This document shows positions 43,104 to 55,598 of a stretch of 64,000 nucleotides of DNA, in pieces. The DNA comes from Aotearoamyces nothofagi. Its lineage: Eukaryota; Ascomycota; Leotiomycetes; Leotiales; Tympanidaceae. The translations under genes were made by a program, and so were the position numbers. A model generated the notes under the pieces. That model was not told where the DNA came from, did no database searches, and was given only the letters and a program-made list of their open reading frames with translations. How positions within the stretch are numbered: position 1 is the first letter of the stretch; every line of letters begins with the position of its first letter. The stretch covers positions 744,001 to 808,000 of the forward strand of contig JADDTR010000009.1 in assembly GCA_015345905.1 (NCBI GenBank), written 5' to 3'.

Positions 43104-46100
43104 CGCAAAAGCCCTACCCCAGCACCCGCTCCGTCCCCTAGCCCCGGACGAAGCTCGCAGCCCCTTGCCACTCGTCGGCACCCACCGGAGGCCGGCGTCC
43201 AGAGCCCCCTGTCCACCCCAACGGCTGATTCTGAGGGGGAGGGCGACTGCGGTGCAGCAGATGTCGGGGTTACGCTTTCGGGTTAGCCGGCGAGCCGTGT
43301 GGTGCTGTGCTTGTTTTTCGGGCCGTCACCAGTCATCGCTGTCATGTCATCGCCGCCGTCGTCCGCCTGCGCGTGTCGTGTTGTTTCCCACTGCAGCCGC
43401 TGCCAGCTGGCTGGAGCCGATGTTGCCATTCGTGGCCGTGGAGGATGCCGTTGACGAGGCCGTTGCAGCAGTGCCCCTTCTCTCATCCATTCTTGTATGG
43501 CCAGAGTCGAGTGTCATCTCTGCGATCGTGTCTCGCTGGCATGGAGCAGGCCCTCTTGACTCCTTGGTTCTCATCAAGGCAAGTCATTGCTCGACTGTTC
43601 CTCTGGACGTCGATGGCCTAGGCGAGAGAGGAGATGAAGCAGTCAAGCTAGAGAACCGGAATGGCTTCATTCTGGTCTCTGTACACTCTGTACTCTCTAT
43701 ACAGTTAAGCTGCCCCAAAGCTTCTTCCATCTTAGCTTCCGCGTCGTCAGGGACTGCAGCAATAGGTCGCTGGTCTGTTTTCTATCCAGTGCTCCCTGCT
43801 AGCTAATGCCATCTCGTCTTCCGGCTGATCCGGAGTGCCTCATTTCTACTCACCGTCGACGGATGGCGGTGGGAAGAAAAAATGCTAACGCGAGTTGCGA
43901 ATTCCATGGTGTGGGTTGGTGAATACTGTCAGATGCTTCAGGTGAAGGTGTACCACTATTTTCCCTTCTCGGGTTGTAATTTTCGATTAACACTCGAACA
44001 TCATCCTACTGCCGTGTGTCTGCTGATGATTTTTTACGTGTCCCTACCTTGAAATCTACGAGGTTTGGATTACCTCCATCGTCCTAAGTTGGAGCTGCAA
44101 ATTTGGACTTCTCGCTGCACTTGCGGCAAGTGTCACTGTTGGATTGTTATAGACCCGATTCACATGCCCTGATTCTTGCCCCCTGGCCAGTCGGGCGAAG
44201 CATCCTGAACACTGTGTACGCTTCGTACAGTGCTCGTTTAGCAAGATATACGAAGCATGGACAGAAGTATTCGATATTGAAAAGCCTTACTGTTTCCCCT
44301 TTGTTTCAGAACAGATCTTGTATCGTGTCCAGCATATTCCAATCTTTATAACCCGTTTATTTCCAGTCCAAGTTCCACAGACCGTCGAGATGAGATGCGA
44401 GACGTAAGTCACACATAGCGTTCCCACGTTACTAATCCAGAGATGAAACCTGTGACAGCTCTACTAACACCAGCCACTCGAGCATCTCAAACGTCAATTC
44501 TACATACAAACCCTGACACTGAGTTACGCATTATTCCCTAGCCAATCCATATCATAGACCCTGCGATCAGGCCTTGTTATGATAGGAGGAACGGACGCAT
44601 GCACCACTCGTGGCAAAGCAAAGCAAAACACAGCCAATGCCATGCGTGCAGCGAACTACATGCCACTACAAAGCAAGGTCATATAGCACGAAGAGCAGAG
44701 TCGCGTTCAACACTCGCCACCATGTATAAGCCGATGCCATCAATAGGGGTTTGATCTCCCGTAGCCTTTCCCTAGGTCTTGTGCATAAGTGGCACGGGGC
44801 TCGACTGGTCCAGCAGTAGCGAACTATCATCTTGCCCCGAAGTCTATTCAACAGATATAGGAGGGCCAGGCGTTGATCCGATATTACAAGTCCGAGGTCA
44901 AGTCCAGCTGTATCTTTTCTTCTCCCTTCTTCCCTTTCGGCTTTTACACTTTGCTGGTGTCTTGCATGTTTTGATACTGCACGTTTTGATACTGCACTCG
45001 AGGCTGGTTTATTACGGAGCTAGCTTCTTTAGGGATATATATATTCAATGGTGACGAGTGGCAGATCCTTGAGATCTCTGGCAAGCTCTTGGCAAGGGTA
45101 GACGAGCGTGGCTTGCTCTATGCTTTATTTGCAGAGTCAGGTGTTTCTACATTAGCCGGGCTTACATAGCTGATATTTTGAGTCTAGATACAGCTCTCGG
45201 AATCTGATAAACTCATCTTCTCCATTCCACGCAGTCTACAATGAGCAAGTTCCCATCATACTACTACTCGGTGCAGAGGAGACGTGTCTTGTTTTCTTTC
45301 TGTTGTCCTCGTGGAGCCGATCTTGGTCATCGCCAAGACTCTCTGCCAAGACCCGTCGCCAAGACTCGTAGCAATCTACCGAGGTAGCCCAACCCGGACG
45401 GACACCAGATTCTCCAAGATTTAGGCTCAATCCAACACCCGCTTCTACCTATTAACCGCCGAACCCTTAAGGGACGACGATCTGGAACTTCGATCCCATC
45501 TCTTGGCATTGCCGCGCCGGGAATGGCATCTACATACCAACTAAAGAGGGCGGTCTCCTTTCCGTCAAGCGCAACGCGGTTATCTGTCGTCTACATATCG
45601 AAGCCACACTCTCGCGTAGCCACACTTCACATACCGTGATATACCACAACCTCTGAACCACATCGTCATTAATTAATCTTGCACAGACCACCGACGCTGT
45701 CATATCAGCTACCTGTGCCCCTTTCGCATAATCTTTGATATTGTACAAGCACACGTAATCCCTCCCGCTAGAAAGAGTCCAGCCCAAGACCAAGACCATA
45801 AACTCTCCGTGACGCACGACGCACGCAGTCGTATTGAATAAGAGACTGACATATCCGTGTCTCCATCAATTCGAAGCAGGCGACGCCTCCATCCCTGCTT
45901 CTCGATCGCTGATAACCGTTGCAGGATTCTCCCTGGTGGTGGAAGAGCTGGCTGCGCAGGCGATAAAATGATGCCGGCTGCTGTGATCACAGCAGACAGC
46001 AGGCTAGAAAGTGCAGAGTGCCACGGCCAGCGCAGGTTAGATAGGCAAGTTTCACAGTCTGGAGGATATCAATATAGGGGACACCAGAGCGAACGTGCTG

Positions 46101-46495
46101 GATTGCCATGGCTGGTTCAAAAGAGCGCGTCTCCTGATTCGGCTGGTGTCCGTAGATAAGATAAGCGTCGTTGCTATGCGGCTGGTCTAGCGGGTTCGGG
46201 TATGGTAGTGCGAGCAAGAGCAAGCAAAAGGTAGGCCCATCATGTTGCGCAAAGATCCCTCTTCTCCATTTTCTATTACACGGATCCGACAATGCAGCCT
46301 GCGAAGAATCGTGGCTGGGATACAATGCGCCTGGCAGGGTGGGCTGGGATTGCGTGTGGCATGGCTCAATGCAGAGAGGTCCTCGTAGAGATCATAAGGC
46401 GTCGAGCAGTGGCAGCACCGTATGCAAATAAGGACATCACGATAGCTTCAAGCAGCAGATTCGAATAGTATGATAGCATCCACCAGCCCCTTCTC

Positions 46496-47603
46496 CTATT
46501 TCACAATCGAATACGTTGTAGCACGGATGAATTTGTCTCTATAAAGGATCCCCTCATTCTTGTCCGCCTCTCCATCCGGGCTCGGCAGGACCGGCGAGAT
46601 GAACGCGTCCCAGTTCGGCTCGAAGAAGAACGGCACGGAGATGCGCATCGAGTCGGAGTTGTGCAGTACTCGGTGCTGGGTGGACTTGTATACCCCGTGC
46701 GTCCACTCCGACAGCATGTCGCCGATGTTGCAGACGAAGCACCCCTATCAATGTCAGTTGGCGTTCTCGCTGTGCGTGCTGATGAGCGTTTACCTCAATG
46801 GGGTTTGCGTAGATCCACTCGCCCGTCTTTGAAAGGACTTGCAGAGACTCCTTGGAAGAATCCGTGAGGAGAAATGTCAAGATCCCAAAATCTATTTTGG
46901 TGGCTATCAATTACCGTGGTCTCGCTGTCACTCGAGAGAACATACCTGTGTGTTGGCCGATCCCCGGTGGAGTCGTCTTCTTTTCCTTTCGTCCCTCGTA
47001 TCCAAGGATACGCAGATTCCAAAAACTCTTGTCGATCCGGCTGAGAAAGAGATTTTTGTCGACACCCATCGCTAATGCTATAGCACTCATCACCGAATTA
47101 CCCAGCGACAATACCTTGTCTGTGTATATTTCTGCAGTGGCTCTGAAATCACTAGGCGTTTCAGGCCAGTGATTCTCGCCCATCCCAATGGTGTAAGGCG
47201 GCCCTTTGGTTTCAACGGGGCGGTAGAAGTCAACAGCCTGTAGTTTCGATTATTAAAAATGATTCTTGAAATGGGAATAGCCATTGAAGAGCAGACTTAC
47301 TTCATGTGAACCCTTTACGCCGCCCTCTACACGTTGAAACCCTCTCGAAAGATCACCACCCCCATCTCCCGGCTTTTTGATAGCCATCGCAGCCTTGTCC
47401 TCCTTGGTAGCCGACTCAAAGAACTGTCGAGCATTGTCCAGCATGGCCTGCAAAAGCTCTAGTGGCACTCCATGGTTTGAAAGATAGAAGAACCCGACTT
47501 CTCTACATGCCCGATCAATTTCCAGCGCTGTAGCTCGCTTCTGTTCAGCTGTACTATCGTTGGAAAGGAACGGTGAAAAGTCAATAACTGGTAGAGATGC
47601 CAT
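46496..47603 (-). CDS. 2-oxoglutarate/Fe(II)-dependent dioxygenase (IPNS-like)
   Basis: Non-heme iron oxygenase on minus from ATG 47601-47603. N-terminal DIOX_N block is ASLPVIDFSPFLS then REVGFFYLSNHGVP. Iron ligands: HTD in GQHTDFGILTFLL (joined across an intron) and the second His in STQHRV. The 2OG-binding R-x-S is MRISVPFF. Four exons: the ends MEGGVKGSHE to AVDFYRPVE, GQHT to DFG, and NPIE to GCFVCNIGDM are clear. About 330 residues, intact. Relatives hydroxylate or desaturate small metabolites (plant-like flavonoid, gibberellin or alkaloid steps). The substrate is unknown. Confidence 0.88.
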
Positions 47604-48457
47604 CTTGATAGATAATTCTGGATAACAATGGCTGTAAAAAAGCTACTTGCTTCCTTCTTCTAGCTTCTTATCAGGTCCCATATCTACCAAGGTGGTCAGA
47701 TACACGCGTACCGAGATCTTGCTGCCGCCTCTTTTCTATCTGTATCTGCTTCTTTGGGTAGAGTAGTGCGAGGTGTCAGGAGGTAGCTATAAGCATAAGT
47801 AGCTATACGGAGCGGCAATGCATTAGTCAATCTAATAACTCAATAAAGCATATCTCTAGATTCTTTCAATGCTAGGCGGGGTTGTGTGATGCTCGCAGTG
47901 ACAATGCGGACGACGGGTCCAAATAAGAAGCTCCGCCTCTGTCCCGATCAGGCGCCAAACCACTTCAGGAGTGATAATGCGACAGAACAAATCATCGCCA
48001 TGTGTTATCTGCTCCGTCCATCTTTTCAATGGGTTGTCTCACAAGGCCATTCTTTTTGTTCTTTAGAGCTCCTTTTCCCTTGCAATCCATCCGGGACCTT
48101 TACCCAAAGAGCCTGCAACTTGCATGCCGTCCACTCGTGGATAGCGAGTTGAGCTCCTCTGCCGCCGTATCAATTGCAAGAGCTGCACTATGATGCACAT
48201 GGCATAATTCGCGGACCTCGATAAGACTTCAACACTATCTCTATCGCACATGTGCTTCAGGTTCGGTCTAGCGCCGAGCGTCTAGTATGTGGGGAGGGCG
48301 CGATAGGCAGTTGTAGTATAGAACGGATTTAGCACAGACGCGATTGCGTCGATATCTGACGACCCAGATCTACCTGAAGACAACATTATTTATTCAGATA
48401 AAGGATCGTGGCCTTGATTGAAACAAACTATCCAGAACAGCATTAACAGATACCATC
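47604..48457. other. Divergent promoter region
   Basis: Spacer between the dioxygenase (minus) and the glutathione transferase (plus), which could allow shared control. No gene is seen. Confidence 0.5.
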
Positions 48458-49275
48458 ATGGGTTCTGTTGAGCCCCAATTCACGCTCTATAGCCATGTCA
48501 CTTGCCCAAACGCCTTCAAGGTCGCTCATGTACTCTCTCTGCTTCATCTCACATACAGACGTAAGCAAAGAGGCTGTCTCACTTGATTGATTCTGACCTT
48601 GCACGGAAGCGATTTACATAGATATTGGACCACAGAAACGAGCGTGCAAGGAGCCTTGGTTCACCAAGCTCAATCCCAACGGTCGCGCGCCTCTTCTCAT
48701 CGATCACGCCCAAGGTGATCATGTCGTATGGGAGAGCGGCGCCATCCTCCTCTACCTCGTGTCTTTGTATGACAAAGGCCACAGCCTTTATCCCGCCGAT
48801 GTGTTCGGCCAGAGCCAGGTCAACCAGTGGCTCATGCTCCAAGTGAGTGGCCAGGGACCGAGTATCGGCCAGGCATTCTGGTTCGGGTACTGGCACAAGG
48901 AAGTCTGCATGAGCTCCTACAATCGATACGTCGACGAGACGAAACGGATCTTGGGCGTCTTGGAAGGCGAACTGCGGAGCAAGCAGTGGCTCGTCAACGA
49001 GAAGATGTCGATTGCGGATATATCGTTCCTGGCGTGGTATGAGGAAGCATATCTCGTTGATTGCGATATCGAGGCAGATTATCCGCGAGTGCACGCTTGG
49101 CTGGAGAAGATGAAGGCGATACCCGAGGTCGTTCAGGGAAGCGTGGGGAGGGAGATGATAAAACCGGAGAAGATTTGGGTGCGATATACAGAAGAGGAGC
49201 TGGCTGCTAGGGTAAGATATCCGCCTTGTTCTTATATGGTACATGATTCTAACTCGATCACAGAAGCTTGGTTGA
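48458..49275 (+). CDS. Glutathione S-transferase (Ure2p-like)
   Basis: Cytosolic glutathione-conjugating enzyme. ATG 48458-48460 (MGSVEPQFTLYSHVTCPN), with thioredoxin-fold start FTLYSHVTCPNAFKVAHVLS. A 67-base intron after LHLTYR rejoins as HIGPQKRACKEPWFTKLNPN. The glutathione site GRAPLLIDH...VWESGAILLYL (ESxAI) is conserved. C-terminal helical domain: VSGQGPSIGQAFWFGYWH and MSIADISFLAWYEE. A likely second intron (GTAAGA at about 49212, acceptor CACAG) gives the end AARKLG with TGA at 49273-49275. Without that splice the frame runs to 49439. About 230 residues. Confidence 0.85.
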
Positions 49276-49906
49276 AAACGGGTATCAAGGAAACAGATGA
49301 TGCGTTTCTTATTGACTGGCGTCCAGCGAAGCCTATCACTCTTTATTGTTATATAGGCCAAAATCTCCATTGCGTAGAAGAAGATCAAGAGAGCATGTCG
49401 GGGAGCTATATGTTAGACTCGTATGATTACACATCTTGAAAGTGAAATCAGACTCGACTTGGATTTCCTCGTCAGTTGCTAATTTGCCATATAATTGAGA
49501 TCTAGATGCGATTCTCTAATCAAACTATCAGTAGCAATTATTCCCACGAATGCGCCAGCAGATATACCGAATAATTATAGGCGTTGAAATATAAGTAGAC
49601 CCGAAAATTGAGTTGCTATGATGAATACGGCATAAAAGTGCGCTTATGTCATGGAGCTTACTCATGTGCCCGAAGAGGCAGTATTCCAGCACAACTGGGC
49701 GCTTTCTTAAAGTACGTTTCCGTTATCTCAAGACCCACAATACCGGCCGCCTTGAAAGTATAATAGAGCCCGCCGCGAGTCATCCCACAGACTTTCCTAT
49801 TAACCCTTCCTCTGACGTGAAGACTCTCTTTCAACCTTCGTCGTGATTCTAAATCATTCATCGCTCTTGATGGTCTTATCATCGCTGCAATTAAAGCACC
49901 AGCAGC
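49276..49906. other. Intergenic, no gene
   Basis: AT-leaning spacer. Only frames below 95 codons, none convincing. Confidence 0.5.
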
Positions 49907-50704
49907 CATGGCAAGCACTGCTGCCGGATTCGTCAATGCTGAGCCGTATAAATGGCCTCACAATGCGCCGATCGATCCAGCAACAACAGCTCTGGTGATC
50001 ATCGACATGCAGAATGACTGTGAGTTCTTCTCAGTCGCCTACGATTGATATTGCGCTCTCCCCTCGTCGTTTCCGACACGTGCTGAACCCGGTCACGTGC
50101 AGTCTGTAGCGAGGGCGGATACATGACGCACCAGGGGATAGACATCACACCGACCCGGACCATCATCCCGCGGATAAGGAAGCTTCTGGACGCATTCAGA
50201 GAGTCCGAGCTCGCCGTCTATCACACGAGAGAGGGCCATCGCCCCGACCTGTCCACGCTCTCCAGCCGCGAGAACTTCCGCAGCAGGGTCGAGACCGGGG
50301 TCGGGTTCGGCGACGCGGGCCCCATGGGTCGTCTCTTGGTCCGGGGCGAGCCCGGCCACGACATCATCCCGGAGCTCTGCCCCGTCCCTGGCGAGCCGGT
50401 CGTAGACAAGCCCGGCCGGAGCGCGTTCCGGCACACTGATTTCAAGCTCCTCCTGGATAATAGGGGGGTCCGGAATCTGGTCATCTGCGGCGTCACGACG
50501 GATGTCTGCGTCTCGAGTACGATGCGCGATGCGAATGATCAGGGACTCGATTGCTTGCTTGTTTCGGATGCCTGTGCTGCGAGTGAGAATGCTCTGCATC
50601 TGGCCGCTGTGGCAATGGTTCGGACTGAGGGAGGTATTTTCGGCGCAACGGCTACGACTGAGGATGTATTGGCAGCAATTCAGTCGAGATTAAGTTCAAA
50701 ATAA
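49907..50704 (+). CDS. Isochorismatase-family cysteine hydrolase
   Basis: Amidohydrolase with Asp-Lys-Cys triad. ATG 49907 gives MASTAAGFVNAEPYKWPHNA, then TTALVIIDMQND with catalytic Asp. An intron of about 80 bases follows and exon 2 starts CSEGGYMTHQGIDI. Catalytic Lys is likely in VVDKPGRSAF and the Cys is in VICGVTTDVCVSSTMRDAND. Ends QSRLSSK with TAA at 50702-50704. About 240 residues, intact. Sequence blocks (AFRHTDFKLLLDNRGVRNLV) resemble the RutB/biuret hydrolase side rather than true isochorismatase. A role in ureide or nitrogen salvage is inference. Confidence 0.87.
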
Positions 50705-51020
50705 GGAAGTGGTCTAAGCAGACCCCAGTTCGGGGCTTGCAAGTCAAAATACAGTCGAAAATGGACATGGTGTTAGCTAGCGTCTCGGGTACTAGAGTCT
50801 CAGGGATATATCTGCGAGCCGTTCGGTTTTGTGATGCTCTGGTATCAATACTAAGCCATATATGAGTCTTGACTTTAGCTAAAAAGAAAATAGACAGCAG
50901 GCAAGTAGTCATTTGAGTCTTTCATGTCCCCTGAACACTGCGCGTTACAAATTTCCCATTTATATCAAATCCTTTCTAGGTTCTCCAATACCTTTCCAGT
51001 TACGAGATAAAAGAACCGGT
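50705..51020. other. Convergent 3' flanks
   Basis: Spacer between tail-to-tail genes. Nothing else seen. Confidence 0.5.
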
Positions 51021-52004
51021 TCATTCCTTATGAATTGAGCTCTTGGGAACAGCAACATTCTTCGCCTCAGCCGCCGCCCTTAATTTCTCTACAAGAGTAA
51101 TATAGGAGAACGCAGCGATAGCAGTAAATATATGCCACCAGCCATGCAGCTCTAGGAGTAAACCTAATGGAATTCCAATCCGATGTCTCATACGGATAAG
51201 TGACGAACAAAATATATGATCGATTTGCCAGAGGGTATATCCAACAACAGATGCAACTAATTGCAGTTAGTAAGCATCAATTTGTGATTACGAGGCTAGA
51301 TCAGGGAGCAGCGGCGAGGAAATATCGGATTCATACCAATTCCCACAATCGCCAAGTCCATATTCTTCCGCCGTATCAGTGGATCTTTCGTAGCACTATT
51401 GGACCGATATATCGACAACGCGCATACGGCACAGAGGATAATCGCAAATGATAGCTCAAGCGTGAGCTGTTCATCAAGCTTTATATGCAAAAGAAAGGCC
51501 CCAGTTACCACGAGAGTGATAAGTGTTCCGATTGCGGTATTGAACCGGACGCTCCGGTCAATAGTAACGAGGCGGTAAAGAGCAACGGACGCACCAAGCA
51601 GCATGGAAGCGTTGTCTCCAAACTGCATCCATTTCTTGAGACTTGCGTGGAATGCCCCAGAAGCAATTCCGACGAAACTTAGTGCTGCGTATGGAAGCCA
51701 CGAGCCTCTGTTCCGCGGGTTATTTTGATACCCATGATAGGCGAGGATGACTTGGGAATGTCAGCTGACAACTCGCCACAATAGGAAGGGCGACTTACCA
51801 TATGCTACGTTGGTCAAGGTGTTGATGAATTCGGCGATGTATGAAGTGATGATGTAGTCCTCTTCACAGAAACTTTAAAAGATGATTGTTAGTGGACCGC
51901 TATTCCCCACAGCGGCAGCTAGGTAGGACTGCTGACTTTGCAACCGATGTCTTTGCACCCCAATACGCGTCATGCTGTCTATAACTCAATATAAATCGCT
52001 CCAT
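51021..52004 (-). CDS. Alkaline (dihydro)ceramidase, YPC1/YDC1 family
   Basis: ER-membrane enzyme that cleaves ceramide to sphingoid base and fatty acid. Read on minus from ATG 52002-52004: MERFILSYRQHDAYWGAKTS, then (spliced) VANFCEEDYIITSYIAEFIN. Family motifs: ASGAFHASLKKWMQFGDNAS, with the zinc/catalytic S-H and D, and LLLELHGWWHIFTAIAAF near the end with the two late histidines. Four introns are placed, among them one splitting the VAN codon. The last exons run HIFCSSLIRMRHRIGIPLG to SSIHKE with TGA at 51021-51023. About 275 residues with seven TM helices, intact. Confidence 0.85.
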
Positions 52005-53004
52005 CCTGACAATAATAAAGCTCGAGACTGTTCCGTCTCCCTTTAACAAACAAGGATATGTTCCTCTAGAACCTTTGAGGTTGCCAGATTCCGGAGTGGT
52101 CCAATTGCCTGATTAAATCTCCTTAAGCAGCAAACTTCCGTATCTACCTTGCTGAAGGGAGCCGTTGCCTATCCCAGACTGTCCAGTATTCTTCGCTTTC
52201 CTTGAAGCAAAAGAAAAGATGGCACAAGGAGGCTGGCTGAGCATTTATAGCATCTCGCGTCACTGCAACATGCAATGTTGTTGTCAGCAGCCGGGGATGA
52301 ATACGAACCGGCGAATCACAATTTCTCCGGTGGGGCGTGCGAGGCCCGATTGAACGGAGCCTCGGCGCAGAACGTGACTACGAATTCGCGATTGTATTTC
52401 CCAAAATACAACGAGAGGGTTTGATGCGGTATATTTCGAAAAGAAATATGGCCAGGTCGATATTGATATAGTGAGCAAATCCATTACTCAAATGGTATTG
52501 AGAGCTTAATAAATTAAACAGGCTGCGAAAAAAAAATCGGTTCCGAGTCTCAAAGTAAATAGTTATTTTCATATTTTGTTTAATCTAATTTAATTTTTAT
52601 TTAACATTTGATAAGAATAACTGATGATTATATATCATTAAATAACAATTATTCTAATTATTGGTACTACGTTGTTTGGTATAGGAAGGATTCCTACATC
52701 TCTAAGTACTTCTTATTAGCTTAAGATGTTTCGACGTTACCCCGCCCTTAATTTCTGATGCATGCTAGATGTCGACCAACCTGTATCTGGTAGATACATA
52801 CACCATCCATACGGCACCAGCACATTCATGTGGGCATAATTCGAGATGCACTACTAACAACCAGAATTGTATTAGTATTTATTTTAGTCAAGATAATACA
52901 CGCTACAAGTACTCTCTTCGACCAACCTAATGCTAATATATACATCCTTAAGATAAGTGGAAGTTTTCAGTCAGTTGCTAGTGCGCAGCTTCGGGACTAA
53001 CCAT
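52005..53004. other. Intergenic with AT-rich island
   Basis: No gene. 52500-52680 is markedly AT-rich, with A-runs and TTTAATTTAA-like words. This could be a decayed repeat or just AT-rich spacer. Confidence 0.5.
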
Positions 53005-53872
53005 CTAACCGCAGCAAACAGAAGCCTCCTCCTTCAGACCACTATATATAAATCTCATTAGCCGTTCATACTCCGTCATTGAACGGTACGTACCAAATAT
53101 CAACACTCTCCCAGCTAAAGGCAAAAGCCCCAAGCCAAGCGCCAATGATGATGCAAATAATAATATACCCATTGTAATACATCGCGAGCAGCATGACAAA
53201 ATATGCGACCGCGAACTGGACCATGTGGATAGTCGAGCGAACAGCCTGCTGGAAAAGATTCGGCCTAAACGCCGGCAGTGGCTTTATTGTCTCCCTTGTA
53301 CTTGTATAAGTACTATCGATAGTAGCCTTCTCGGTAGTGGTCGACGGCGACGACGAGTCGGAGCTCGATGTTGACGCTATCGTCTCATGGCGTTGGTATT
53401 GGTGTAAGATATGGCCGTCGTATTCTTTGCCTAAGCGGCGGAGGAATTCGAGAGACATTACTAACAGAATGATACCGATGCAGGAGCCGGCAAACATGCT
53501 GGATGACCTGATATGCCACGACTTCGAGATAAAGCCTAGTATAGATCAGTGCTTGTATCATTATGGTTTGTACAGAAAATGAAAAGATTATGTCAATTAT
53601 CGGTGGCAGGGTTCTAGTCAATTGAACCGAGTGTCCCCTTGCTTTTGTCCGTCACCTTCCGTAGGTCTAGGACTGAGGGGATGCTCACATGCGTCAATTG
53701 TATACCAGTTCCATAACATCTGTGGGTTATCAGCAATTGTCATAGGGATTTGGGAAATAACTCTTACAGAAACCATGCAGCTGCTGTCGCCTGACATATC
53801 CGTGTGGATGCTCGCTACTGAGGTTGCTGCTACCGCTGCAGCAGATGTGGCTGTCGCAGTTCCCATATCCAT
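53005..53872 (-). CDS. Ctr-family copper transporter
   Basis: High-affinity Cu(I) importer with three TM helices. Read on minus from ATG 53870-53872: MDMGTATATS, then HTDMSGDSSCM as a Met/His-containing ectodomain. Splices give MVS|MLWNWYTIDAC|FISKSWHIRSSSMFAGSCIG, the canonical fungal start of TM1. A Ser/Thr-rich loop follows, then NLFQQAVRSTIHMVQFAVAY (TM2), MLLAMYYNGYIIIC with the MxxxM-type motif, and GAWLGAFAFSWE (TM3). A last intron (GTACGT to TATATAG) gives LKEEASVCCG, ending in the typical Cys-Cys-Gly. TAG at 53005-53007. About 220 residues, intact. Confidence 0.88.
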
Positions 53873-55598
53873 CTTTGGTAGTAGAATGGAAAATTAGGGT
53901 TCTGAAAGAATCAACGTAGTTGATAATCAAGTATTAAATAGATCCGATCTGCAACCATTAGATCAAAGGGAATAAAGGACAAAGCACAAATATTAATATT
54001 TTGTCCAGTGGCGACGGAAATGACCAAAATCTAGGACAAAGGAATGTCCTAATTGAAGCCATCGAAGCCCCATCAAAGTTCATCGTATTTGAATTCACAT
54101 TGGAGATATGCGATTGGTGAATATTAGAGACGTTCTGACCATGTTTTGGTAACGCGCTCGTTTTGACATATTTAGGGAAGAATAACAGACCAACTCCCTT
54201 GGCTGCAGATCTTATCGTAGATGGATTTCTCAACAAAGGATTTCTAACACGAAAATCGTGTCCTCAGGATTGAAGAAGTATTGCTATTATATTGAACGCT
54301 AATAACAAAAAGTGTATAATGACATCACTTGGAATCCTCGGTGGAAATGGACGAGTTACCTACCTGGCGGTGTAGCTTCGCGAGGCATCGCAGCCGAGAA
54401 ATGTCGATAAAGACTAGTCACGATTGAAATACCCTTTTGAATCCCGTGGAATTGATTAAAATGTAGACGCAGTAGCATCTGCTTTAAGCTGTGTTGGAAA
54501 ATTTCCTGACCTGTGACAGTGTTGACGTATAGTGCTCTTAGACAGTAACGGTGTCCCGTCACGTGGCTGTCAAACTCCAAAGAACAACAACAGGGCCTGT
54601 CACCTCTCTACCGATGATTGGAGACAGAAGCAACAGCCATATATGAGCGATTCTCTGCAGAATGGCAATCAGATGCTCCTGCAGAAGCATATCGCATCGT
54701 CTCGCTCGGAGCAAGGCACACAGAAATATAGTGTACAAAGCCTCATCGTATGCTGGACAACAGTTGAAGACGCAAGTGAGGAATGCAGCCGACGTCCGGT
54801 GGGAAAACAATACACGATCCAAACCTGACAATGCCCCAGACAAAAATTACCTTATATCTAGAGATATATGTGTGCTGTATGTACGATAATATACCATCCG
54901 ACACATCCGACACACCCGACCACCCCTGTGTCCCGTCCTTGGAAGTGGGCCGCTGTGGCTCTGGAGGTGCAGGATCTGATAAGCCGGAACCTTGTCCGCG
55001 CTGGCCAGTGCAGTGTCGGAATGGCGAGACGAGATTCCCTCGCTCTGTCCCTTCCACACGGCGCCGTGTCTTGCTGGGGGTGGTTCAGGAATAGCGCACG
55101 GGAAAGCGGGGAATTCGGTGGATGCGGCAATTGTGGTTGGATGGGCGAGGTTTTCCTTGCCGTCCCTAGCTTATCAGATCAGCGGCAAAATCTTATCAGA
55201 TAGCTTCTAGATAGCATCGGACACGGCAGGACGGGCCCTGGTAGCCGCGCGTGAATTCTTTTTGCTCTTTTTATATGAACCAGGGCCTTGAACCGACTGC
55301 GCCCCTGAGATCTCCGCATGCACAGGCTTGGCTTCTGCTCCGGAAGCGGAGTGCATCGTAGAACACGGTTGATGCTGGGCTGCGGTCCAATTGCGCTGCA
55401 TGATTCCAGACGTAGCACCACAACACTAGCCTTGAACCCACTTCACAGACATGGTGGGGTGGGGCTGCTGAACGACCCTATATTCTGCCCGACTCCCCCG
55501 TAGTTTAAAATGACTCTCAGGCCCCCGTTACCTTTGCCATCCTCATCCTCCTCTCCGTCTTCATCTCTGCTCCTGTCACTACCTGGCGACAGTTCAAA
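53873..55598. other. Intergenic, divergent promoters
   Basis: Divergent spacer between the copper transporter and the FAD oxidoreductase. The part 54890-55240 is GC-rich with short overlapping frames on both strands (ACACATCCGACACACCCGAC repeat-like at about 54899). No gene is supported. Confidence 0.5.

Larger units (their letters stand above)
40460..46495. other. Six-kb GC-rich region with short tandem repeats, no supported gene
   Basis: From 40.5 to about 43.4 kb the DNA is GC-rich with many simple repeats. Frames of up to 213 codons on both strands are of low complexity (Arg, Pro, Ala) and overlap each other, as expected by chance in such DNA. From 43.8 to 46.5 kb composition is ordinary and frames are short. 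A non-coding transcript or a long 5' leader of the sugar-porter gene is possible but I see no proof. Confidence 0.5.

Noticed and set aside
43165-43806. 213-codon frame on plus
   Set aside because: Low-complexity opening, no domain, overlapped by minus frames; not supported as a gene.
48579-49388. 269-codon frame on minus
   Set aside because: Antisense of the glutathione transferase, whose splice sites and motifs are clear.
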